A stretch of 10,165 nucleotides of DNA from the NCBI GenBank assembly GCA_002367355.1, contig DFBQ01000099.1, positions 1,873 to 12,037 of the forward strand. The letters run 5' to 3'. Positions 4,435-10,165 of this stretch are shown one piece after another. The translations under genes were made by a program, and so were the position numbers. The stretch's first letter is position 1. Each line of letters starts with the position of its first letter. The notes under the pieces were generated by a model. That model searched no databases and was not told where the DNA came from. It worked only from the letters and a program-made list of their open reading frames with translations. Source of the DNA: Deltaproteobacteria bacterium UBA3076. GTDB taxonomy: Bacteria > Desulfobacterota > Dissulfuribacteria > Dissulfuribacterales > UBA3076.

Positions 4435-6182
4435 CGGATTTCCTTTTCAATCTGCCTGACCAGTTGAGAGGCGCCTTCTCCAAGAGCGCATGCCTTCTGT
4501 CCCTTACCGGTATACACTGCATCCTCAAGTCCTTTTAGAATGGACTGTATCTTCCTGGCCGTATCAAGGTCGGCTCCCTCTGATTTTAAGATTTCAGCCG
4601 CCTCTTCCGAGGTCAGGGAACCAAGAGACAGGTCAAATCGTTCGTTCAAATAAGTCCTGAAGGATAAAGCCAAATCGCTCGAACTGAGTCCATCCTGACG
4701 GCATTTCCTGATAAATTTTTTGGCTGCCTTTTTCGCTGTTAACGTGGCAAGAGACCTGTCTGATTTCTTCCCAAGTTTCAGCCCAAGGAAGACTACCGCA
4801 TAGATAAAAAACGGCCCAATGAAAACAAACCAGAACACCAGTCCTCCGGGCCGGACAATGGACCCTTTCCCCAGGTCTTTTATGGAGGTGTGGATTGGCA
4901 GGATGTCATGGCCCAGCTCTTTAACTGCTTTTTTTACATGGCCTTCAATCTTTTGTCCGTTTGAATAATCAGTGGAGGCCTGAATCTGTTTTACCTCGCC
5001 CGGCAGGACGGAAAAAGAAAGGCGCGAGGTCTCTATTTCCCGATATCGGTGGGCCTTGGTATCAAAGAAGTTGAGCGTGAGAGGAGAGATCTTGTAGCGC
5101 CCTTCCTTTTCAGGCACCAGTGCCCACTTCATGGTCTTTGAGCCGGACAGTCCTTTTGCATCTTCCTTGACCTTCAAAACCGGCTCATCGGCATAGATCT
5201 TTATATGGTCAGGTTCAGGCCACTTTAAGTCCGGGATGCGGTTGACATTTCCACTGCCGCTCACGAGGACTGTAAGCGTGGCGGATTCCCCTGCCTTTAT
5301 CTTATTAGGCTCCAGCTTGGAATTGATCTTAAAATTCCCCACCAGCCCGCTGAAATCAGATGGTTTTCCCTTACCGGGTAAGGGAAGCACATTAAGTTCC
5401 AGGGGCTCACTGATCACTGCCATGGTCCGCCCTGTGGAGAAAGAAAAAAAAGGGTCATCAAAAAAGCCCCTGTGTGATCGGCGCATAGGCTGGGCAACTG
5501 TCATTTTCATTCTTGAGGGTTCGATGCCGCAGATTCCCTCTTCTGAAGGAATCAGGGCATATCGTACCTCCACAACATCGTAAGATCGGCCATTATAAAA
5601 GCTCTGGTATTCAATGGGCTTCCCGAGCTGTCTGAAGGTCAGATGTTCTATCTCCGGCAGGTCCAGGGATATATTGCTGACCCTGGTTTGGTGATATAGC
5701 TTCAGGGTATAGATCGACTGCTCTTCCACATATACCTTTATGGATGAGAGCCGGGCAGTCAGAAAAAGAGGCCCTCGATCGGTACCTGAGGATTCAGGTT
5801 GTTTGACAACTGTCAATGTGGCCGTGTTGCTCCTGTAAGTCTTTCCATCGACAGTCACCTCGACAGGTCCTATTTCAAAGGTCCCGGTCTTTTTGGGCTG
5901 TAAAAAAAATGTATAATCGATCCCTGAATTGACTTGGCCATTAATGACCTCGAATCGGCTTGAGGTCCCACCCTGAGTGACATCAAGGTCCTCCATGCCC
6001 TTAAAAACAGGTGGGGAGTCGCTTTCCCTGGCCCCTGCTATGCTGACAACCATGCTTATGGAATCCGCAATGGTGGCTTCCTCTCTATCAAGCCTCATGG
6101 ATACGGACACATCGGCCCTGGCCGGGCAAAAGATCAGCATGAATTGGAAAAGCGCCAAAAGCACTAAAACAGACCTCTTCAT
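4431..6182 (-). CDS. batD: BatD (BatD/oxygen-tolerance Ig-like membrane protein)
   Basis: A 583-residue protein when started at ATG 6182, where a signal peptide begins at once (K-R-S-V-L-V-L-L-A-L-F, cleavage near A-R-A-D at 21-24) and GGAAGG lies 9 bases upstream. The longer frame from 6383 would add 67 residues overlapping batC and bury the signal peptide, so I reject it. Periplasmic part about 25-440: several Ig-like beta domains with BatD hallmarks, for example F-L-Q-P-K-K-T-G-T-F-E-I-G-P with D-G-K-T-Y-R-S-N-T-A near 93-121, and a repeat of the same kind near 352-372 (W-A-L-V-P-E-K-E-G-R-Y). TM about 447-469. The cytoplasmic helical tail (480-583) contains L-N-E-R-F and L-T-S-E-E-A-A. 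Neighbours sit 1 base upstream and overlap by 4 bases downstream. It is probably the scaffold linking VWA proteins in the membrane to periplasmic partners. Confidence 0.93.
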   Translation of the reverse strand: MKRSVLVLLALFQFMLIFCPARADVSVSMRLDREEATIADSISMVVSIAGARESDSPPVFKGMEDLDVTQGGTSSRFEVINGQVNSGIDYTFFLQPKKTGTFEIGPVEVTVDGKTYRSNTATLTVVKQPESSGTDRGPLFLTARLSSIKVYVEEQSIYTLKLYHQTRVSNISLDLPEIEHLTFRQLGKPIEYQSFYNGRSYDVVEVRYALIPSEEGICGIEPSRMKMTVAQPMRRSHRGFFDDPFFSFSTGRTMAVISEPLELNVLPLPGKGKPSDFSGLVGNFKINSKLEPNKIKAGESATLTVLVSGSGNVNRIPDLKWPEPDHIKIYADEPVLKVKEDAKGLSGSKTMKWALVPEKEGRYKISPLTLNFFDTKAHRYREIETSRLSFSVLPGEVKQIQASTDYSNGQKIEGHVKKAVKELGHDILPIHTSIKDLGKGSIVRPGGLVFWFVFIGPFFIYAVVFLGLKLGKKSDRSLATLTAKKAAKKFIRKCRQDGLSSSDLALSFRTYLNERFDLSLGSLTSEEAAEILKSEGADLDTARKIQSILKGLEDAVYTGKGQKACALGEGASQLVRQIEKEIR

Positions 6183-6183
6183 C

Positions 6184-7086
6184 TTACCAGTCCTTCCCTG
6201 ATTGTACGCCGTTTCTTTTGTCTTTAGGGACCTGAAAACGCATAAAACCGGAGCGATCCTCCTTGAGATTGTCAAGCAGAGACTCGGCCTTTTTTCTGTC
6301 GATTGCAGACATAGCCTGTCCGGTGTTTTTATCCCCTCCTGCATTTCCTTCCTCCGGCATGGCCTGAAGTGGCTTAAGGTCACCCGAAAGGTCTTTTGGT
6401 GATTCCTGCTCGGCCTTTTGATCCATATCCTGCCTTGTATTTTTTTCCTGTTTAGATTCCCCCTTCCTGCCGGATTCTGAACGATCTTTTTTGTCTTGTT
6501 GATCCTGGCCTTGAGATGCTTTCTGCTCAGTCGTCTTACTCTGTGACTGCCTGTCCGAATCTTTTCCCTCCTTACTGTCTTTGGATTTATTCTCCTTGTC
6601 TTGCGGTTGGGAAGCCCCCTTCTGTGACTGTTTCTTTTTCTTTTGGTCCTTAGTCTTATTTTTTTTCTGTTTCTCCTGTTGTATCAGGGCCAGCTCAAGA
6701 TTATATCCCGCGTCCTTATTTTCGGGATTGTAAGTGATGGCCTGTTTGTAATAGGCTACAGCGGTTGCAAAATCGCCCTGTTTGAACGCAGTGTTGCCAA
6801 GGTTATAAGCAGTCCTGAACCGGATATCGTTATCTTTTGTCCGTCTCAGCACACTGGAAAAGGCCGCTGTTGCCCCTTTATAATCGGAACTTTGATAGGC
6901 TGCACATGCCCTGTTGTAGCGAAAGCGGATATCCTTCGGATGATCCATATCCAGATGTGTATAGGCCTTTTCAGCCTCGGCAAAACGCCCCTGCCTGTAT
7001 AGTTCATCAGGGTCCTCCGCAGCCAGGGCCACGGCGGAAAAAATAAGGACGAAAAGGAGCGTGAGAATCTCAATGTACTTGAACAA
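6184..7086 (-). CDS. batC: BatC-like TPR protein with highly polar linker
   Basis: A 300-residue protein. I place the start at TTG 7086, because CAGGAG lies 6 bases before it and the signal peptide (F-K-Y-I-E-I-L-T-L-L-F-V-L-I-F, ending A-L-A-A near 23) then starts at residue 1. A TTG at 7125 would add 13 residues without a clear Shine-Dalgarno. Residues about 25-135 are TPR repeats (D-E-L-Y-R-Q-G-R-F-A-E-A-E-K-A-Y, Y-N-L-G-N-T-A-F-K-Q-G-D-F-A-T-A-V-A-Y-Y). Residues about 137-235 are an extremely K/Q/D/S/E-rich linker, probably disordered. The last ~28 residues form a conserved-looking tail, S-L-L-D-N-L-K-E-D-R-S-G-F-M-R-F and K-D-W at the end, as seen in Bat TPR proteins. It should be exported and offer protein-binding TPR surfaces near the VWA proteins. 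It is 1 base from batD. Confidence 0.88.
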   Translation of the reverse strand: MFKYIEILTLLFVLIFSAVALAAEDPDELYRQGRFAEAEKAYTHLDMDHPKDIRFRYNRACAAYQSSDYKGATAAFSSVLRRTKDNDIRFRTAYNLGNTAFKQGDFATAVAYYKQAITYNPENKDAGYNLELALIQQEKQKKNKTKDQKKKKQSQKGASQPQDKENKSKDSKEGKDSDRQSQSKTTEQKASQGQDQQDKKDRSESGRKGESKQEKNTRQDMDQKAEQESPKDLSGDLKPLQAMPEEGNAGGDKNTGQAMSAIDRKKAESLLDNLKEDRSGFMRFQVPKDKRNGVQSGKDW

Positions 7087-7092
7087 TTGTTT

Positions 7093-7096
7093 CTCC
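7093..7096 (-). promoter_or_regulatory. Ribosome binding site deciding the batC start
   Basis: On the minus strand GGAG (7096-7093, within CAGGAG) lies 6 bases before the TTG at 7086-7084. It supports an unusual TTG start that places the signal peptide at the protein N terminus. Confidence 0.55.
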
Positions 7097-7146
7097 TGCC
7101 GGAATGACCTTTGATAACCGTTCAAAGTTACCTCTTAACCCTGAAC

Positions 7147-7191
7147 CTTTAACTCAACGAACCCAACGAACCCAATAAACTCAACGAACTC
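7147..7191 (-). repeat. Five-unit 9-bp tandem repeat spanning the batB stop
   Basis: Read on the minus strand from 7191 to 7147 there are five abutting 9-base units: GAGTTCGTT, GAGTTTATT, GGGTTCGTT, GGGTTCGTT and a diverged GAGTTAAAG. The first unit contains the last two sense codons of batB (GTT CGT). The TGA stop (7183-7181) falls where units one and two meet. The rest fills most of the otherwise unusual gap between batB and batC. Confidence 0.85.
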
Positions 7192-8188
7192 TGATACACG
7201 ACCTTTCAGATATTGATCCTTCCACGAGCAAGAACAGGAAGGCGGCCAGCACAAAAAACATAAAGCGTTCCTCAAATATCCTGATTTTACCACTCTTCAG
7301 GGTCTTTGCCTCTGTCCGGGACTTGATTCCCTCAAAGTAAAGTACATCCAGGTCCAGATCGCCGGCTACTGACCTGACATAGGTCCCTCCGGCCATGGAA
7401 GCTATTTTTCTCAGGTCATCTTCGTTGAGCCTTGATAAAATGAGTTTGCCATCCTTGTCCTTCTTAAATCCTCCTTTTCCGCCACCGGCAGGGATTGGCC
7501 CGCCGGAAATCTCTCCCATGCCGAAAACAAAGATCTTTACCCCTTTTTTTTCTGCCTCTCGGGCCGCTTCAAGACCCCTGCCCTCATTGTCCTCCCCGTC
7601 TGTGATAAGGAGAATAACCTTGTCTGTCTCTGCTTTGAAGTCAAAGGACGAAAGGGCAGTTTTAATAGCCGCTCCCAGGTCCGTGCCTGGAACGGGAATC
7701 AGGTCCGGTTGCAATGCATTAAGGAACATCTCAAGCGCGGCATAGTCCAGGGTCAGGGGGCACTGGATAAAGGTAGCACCTGAAAAGGCCACAAGGCCCA
7801 CCCGGTCTCCCTGGACCACCTTCAGGAAGTCCATAATCTCACGTCTGGCACGCTCAAGTCGATTCGGCTTGATGTCTTCCACCAGCATGCTGGGTGAGAC
7901 ATCTACTGCTATCATAATGTCTACACCTTTTTGACTGACCTCCTGGAAATGACTGCCCCACCGGGGTCCTGCCAATGCGAAAACCATCAGGCCAAAGGCA
8001 CTCAGTAAGAGAAATCCTTTCAGAAATTGTCTCCCTTTTCGGACTTCTCCTGTCAGCCGGGCGAGGAGTTCCGAGTCGGCAAATCGTTCCATGGCCTTCT
8101 TCTTTTGCCTATTGTAAACAACAAGAGCTATAGCTACCAGGGGCAGGAACCAGAGGAAATGGAGGATCCATAAATGGGCAAATGTCAT
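7181..8188 (-). CDS. batB: BatB-like von Willebrand factor A membrane protein
   Basis: A 335-residue protein with TM segments at about 8-25 and 57-73, a VWA domain from about 88 to 285, and a C-terminal TM near 308-328. The MIDAS metal site is complete: D96-V-S98-P-S100, T169 in P-G-T-D, and D197 in I-T-D-G-E-D. A metal-dependent ligand-binding role is therefore possible. A Gly/Lys-rich insert (near 230-245) precedes the last part of the domain. ATG overlaps the end of the upstream VWA gene by 4 bases (ATGA), with GAGG 8 bases upstream. In Bat operons two VWA genes lie in tandem (batA, batB). I call this one batB by order and topology, and A versus B is less certain than the family. Partner ATPase MoxR is expected off-window. 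The stop codon lies in a 9-bp tandem repeat. Confidence 0.92.
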   Translation of the reverse strand: MTFAHLWILHFLWFLPLVAIALVVYNRQKKKAMERFADSELLARLTGEVRKGRQFLKGFLLLSAFGLMVFALAGPRWGSHFQEVSQKGVDIMIAVDVSPSMLVEDIKPNRLERARREIMDFLKVVQGDRVGLVAFSGATFIQCPLTLDYAALEMFLNALQPDLIPVPGTDLGAAIKTALSSFDFKAETDKVILLITDGEDNEGRGLEAAREAEKKGVKIFVFGMGEISGGPIPAGGGKGGFKKDKDGKLILSRLNEDDLRKIASMAGGTYVRSVAGDLDLDVLYFEGIKSRTEAKTLKSGKIRIFEERFMFFVLAAFLFLLVEGSISERSCIRVR

Positions 8189-9180
8189 GGGATCTTCCTC
8201 AAGAACGTGGTCTTTAAAAAGATTTCCAACACAAGCAGAATCAGCGCAGGTACAAGGAGATAGGGATAAAGCTCTCGAAAATGGAAGAATTCCTTGATCT
8301 TGACCTCGGTCTTCTCTTCCCTGTCTATCATGCCGTATATCTCAGCCAGTTGTCTGGTGTCCGCGGCCCTGAAATATCTGCCGTTCCCTATTTTTGCGAC
8401 TTCTTTCAGGGTCTTCTCATCCAGATCGACCCTTTGTTGTATAATGCGTGTACCAAAAGGTGTCTTGACCCTGAAAGGGGCCGGACCCTTTCCTCCCACA
8501 CTAATGGTATAAATCTTGATACCCAGTGTCTTGACCGCCTCCGCGGCCTGTTCGGGTGTGAGATCGCCCGCATTATGTATTCCATCCGTAAGGAGGATCA
8601 GGACCTTGGATTTTGCCTTCAGGTCTTTTAACCTCTTGCCTCCTATGGCAATAGCAGAGCCGATATCGGTCCGGTCTCCAGCCATGCCGACCTCCATCTT
8701 GTCTACCAACCCCAGCAGGAGTCCCTTATCCACTGTCAGAGGGGATTGTGTAAAGGCATCCTCTCCGAATACGACCAAGCCTATCCTGTCCGTTTCCCTC
8801 TTCTTGATGAACTCGCTGACTACCTTCTTTACAGCCGTAAGCCTGGATACCGGCTCGTCATCCAACTTGAAGTCAAGTGCCTGCATGGAACCGGATGTAT
8901 CCAGGCAGAGCATAATATCCACGCCGGGGGACCGGATTTCACGGGACACATTGTAGAGCTGGGGCCGCGCGGCAGCCAGGACCAACAGGATCAGACAACC
9001 GGCCCTCAAGACCATGGGGACCTTTGCCAGAAAACGGCCTCCTCCTCCGGCAAACCGGGCCATTCGGGAGGTCATGGAATATGTTATGTCGGGCGGCGTG
9101 CTCCGCAAGCAAAAGAAGAGCCACCCTGCCACTACCACAAGCAGGACCAAAAGCACCGGATAGGCAAACCTGAACATCAT
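8185..9180 (-). CDS. batA: BatA-like von Willebrand factor A membrane protein
   Basis: A 331-residue protein: N-terminal TM about 5-25, second TM about 57-72 ending A-A-A-R-P-Q, VWA domain about 86-290, and C-terminal TM near 308-326. The MIDAS site is intact: D94-T-S96-G-S98 (D-T-S-G-S-M), T171 in D-R-T-D-I-G, and D199 in L-L-T-D-G. V-F-G-E-D-A-F-T-Q-S-P-L-T is the usual BatA core strand/loop. Two adjacent ATG codons (9180 and 9177) could start it; a G-rich purine stretch lies 8-14 bases upstream. It overlaps the preceding gene's TGA by 4 bases and the next VWA gene by 4 bases, so the three are translationally coupled. The first of the tandem VWA proteins in Bat operons is BatA, hence the name. 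It presumably interacts with MoxR-type chaperone ATPase and with BatB. Confidence 0.93.
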   Translation of the reverse strand: MMFRFAYPVLLVLLVVVAGWLFFCLRSTPPDITYSMTSRMARFAGGGGRFLAKVPMVLRAGCLILLVLAAARPQLYNVSREIRSPGVDIMLCLDTSGSMQALDFKLDDEPVSRLTAVKKVVSEFIKKRETDRIGLVVFGEDAFTQSPLTVDKGLLLGLVDKMEVGMAGDRTDIGSAIAIGGKRLKDLKAKSKVLILLTDGIHNAGDLTPEQAAEAVKTLGIKIYTISVGGKGPAPFRVKTPFGTRIIQQRVDLDEKTLKEVAKIGNGRYFRAADTRQLAEIYGMIDREEKTEVKIKEFFHFRELYPYLLVPALILLVLEIFLKTTFLRKIP

Positions 9181-10127
9181 TGGCCCATCCCCCCGGATAC
9201 ATCCGTTTCGTGGCCGGTTTCCTGGACCGGGCTGGTCTCCTGGATATAGGAAAGGGCCGTCTTTACATCCTCCTCTTTTCTTGCAGGCGTAGGCACCCTG
9301 TCTGCAAATTTGACCAGGTCTGCCTGTCGCAATAAAGCCAAAAGGCCCCTGTCCTGTTCCCTGTCAATACAGCGGGCAATCTCTTCAGTGGTTAATTCCA
9401 CGGCTGGAAATCCCCTTAGAGATCCCAGATACCGCCTCAAAATCTCAGAGAAGCGGAAGTAGAAACGCTTGGCCTGTTCCTTTTCAAAGAGTCTTTGGGC
9501 ATCCAGTTCTTTAATCTCCTTTTTTGCCCGGATGTGCGGAGGGACCTGGGGAATGACCGGGGGCTTTCCTTTATGCCTTCTTTTGTACCACCAGAACAGG
9601 ACAGACACTATCAGTAAGATACCCAGCAGTCCGGCTACCCAAGGCAGGTACTTTAACCACAGAGGTCTTGTCGGGATAATCCCCTGGATAGGCTTCAGCT
9701 CAGCCTCCGCAGGTCTATCTCCCAGGCTGGAAGTTACTTTCAACGAGACCGGATCGGTCGTAAGGACCTGACTCTTGCCCTCTTTGTCCATATAGCTGAG
9801 GGCCAGCGCTCCTGTCTTCCATGGACCCAGTTGGTCGACCAGGAGCCTGATTCTTATCAGACCAGGCCCTATTTGACGATCTACAGTAGTCAAGCCTTCA
9901 ATGCCCTTGATTTTTGGCTCTGCCGGGAGACGTGCCCCTTCCGGAAGACGATACTTAAGGCAGAGTTCCACAATGCCGCCAACCCTGGCCGAATTCCGGT
10001 CAATAGAGGCACTCAACGCCGGGCCGGCATCTTTGATGTCATCCTGTGACCACAAAGTGACAGGCTGGACAATGCAGACCAACATTCCAACAATCAAGGG
10101 ATAGATAATCTTAAAGGTATTTCTCAT
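9177..10127 (-). CDS. DUF4381-like signal-anchored Ig/helical protein at the head of the visible bat operon
   Basis: A 316-residue protein. A signal peptide is at 1-27 (I-I-Y-P-L-I-V-G-M-L-V-C-I-V). Residues 35-150 are a periplasmic beta-rich domain (R-V-G-G-I-V-E-L, L-G-P-W-K-T-G-A-L-A-L resembling Bat Ig domains). TM at about 160-180 (P-W-V-A-G-L-L-G-I-L-L-I-V-S-V-L-F-W-W) is followed by a basic stop-transfer. A cytoplasmic helical domain at 198-300 includes F-Y-F-R-F-S-E-I-L-R-R-Y-L and E-L-T-T-E-E-I. Such proteins, often annotated DUF4381 or hypothetical, are found between DUF58 and batA genes. The layout mirrors BatD in miniature. ATG 10127 has no clear Shine-Dalgarno, an in-frame TAA lies directly before it, and a small hairpin is just upstream. 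It overlaps batA by 4 bases. A role in recruiting VWA proteins is inference. Confidence 0.8.
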   Translation of the reverse strand: MRNTFKIIYPLIVGMLVCIVQPVTLWSQDDIKDAGPALSASIDRNSARVGGIVELCLKYRLPEGARLPAEPKIKGIEGLTTVDRQIGPGLIRIRLLVDQLGPWKTGALALSYMDKEGKSQVLTTDPVSLKVTSSLGDRPAEAELKPIQGIIPTRPLWLKYLPWVAGLLGILLIVSVLFWWYKRRHKGKPPVIPQVPPHIRAKKEIKELDAQRLFEKEQAKRFYFRFSEILRRYLGSLRGFPAVELTTEEIARCIDREQDRGLLALLRQADLVKFADRVPTPARKEEDVKTALSYIQETSPVQETGHETDVSGGMGQ

Positions 10128-10130
10128 TTA

Positions 10131-10152
10131 TGTAACCGTTCACGGGGTTACA
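10131..10152. repeat. Small inverted repeat just before the bat-operon gene
   Basis: TGTAACC (10131-10137) and GGTTACA (10146-10152) form a perfect 7-base inverted repeat with an 8-base loop, ending 3 bases before the ATG at 10127 of the leftward gene. In RNA it would fold over the place where a Shine-Dalgarno should be. It may be chance; the upstream gene lies outside the window. Confidence 0.35.
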
Positions 10153-10165
10153 ACGCCCGTTTTAC

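Noticed and set aside
6183..6383. 67-residue N-terminal extension of BatD
   Set aside because: It overlaps batC, has no signal-peptide character and would bury the clear signal peptide that begins at ATG 6182, which has GGAAGG upstream.
7101..7108. GGAATGAC as a third REP fragment
   Set aside because: The match to the REP stem edge is only 8 bases, lies within the batC 5' region and has no paired arm, so it is probably chance.
8281..9249. Several + strand reading frames of 70-167 codons opposite the VWA genes
   Set aside because: They lie antisense to strongly recognised batA/batB sequence, have no family features and no consistent Shine-Dalgarno.

Overview
The window looks like the chromosome of a Gram-negative bacterium, most probably a Desulfobacterota/deltaproteobacterial lineage. 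This is inferred from gene content only: a full aerotolerance (Bat) operon, DUF433/DUF5615 and Phd/ParE toxin-antitoxin pairs, a REP-type palindrome doublet and a short archaeal-type thymidylate synthase. No rRNA, tRNA, CRISPR array or transposase gene was seen.

Left part (1-1313, + strand): about 300 bases of leader without a gene, then an antitoxin/toxin pair (DUF433 at 307-555, DUF5615 PIN-like nuclease at 552-863, joined by an ATGA overlap). A small acidic helical protein follows (954-1181), possibly a decayed or orphan antitoxin-like gene. An inverted pair of REP-like palindromes (1204-1273) sits between its 3' end and the convergent next operon.

Middle (1314-2693, - strand): a two-gene unit. 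The first gene (2037-2693) encodes a 218-residue thymidylate-synthase-fold protein. Its catalytic Cys, Arg-Ser-x-Asp, Asn and His-x-Tyr residues all keep the spacing of classical ThyA, but it is short at both ends. The second gene (1314-2033) is an intramembrane rhomboid serine protease. It starts with TTG two codons after the upstream stop, in the same frame.

Then a second toxin-antitoxin module lies on the + strand (2998-3611): a Phd/YefM antitoxin and a ParE/RelE toxin with an ATGA overlap. It is visibly AT-richer than its surroundings, has palindromes over its probable promoter, and ends 1 base from the convergent bat operon.

Right part (3613-10127, - strand): a tightly packed Bat operon, transcribed right to left. 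The order is a DUF4381-like signal-anchored protein, BatA (VWA), BatB (VWA), BatC (TPR plus a very polar tail), BatD (multi-Ig membrane protein) and BatE (TPR, two TM, SH3-like). Most joints are 4-base overlaps or 1-base gaps. The exception is the batB-batC gap, which carries a 9-bp tandem repeat running through the batB stop codon. MoxR ATPase and DUF58 genes usually lie upstream in such operons and would be beyond the right edge. The products probably form an envelope complex in which two MIDAS-bearing VWA proteins face periplasmic Ig-, TPR- and SH3-type partners. The true biochemical role of Bat proteins is not settled.
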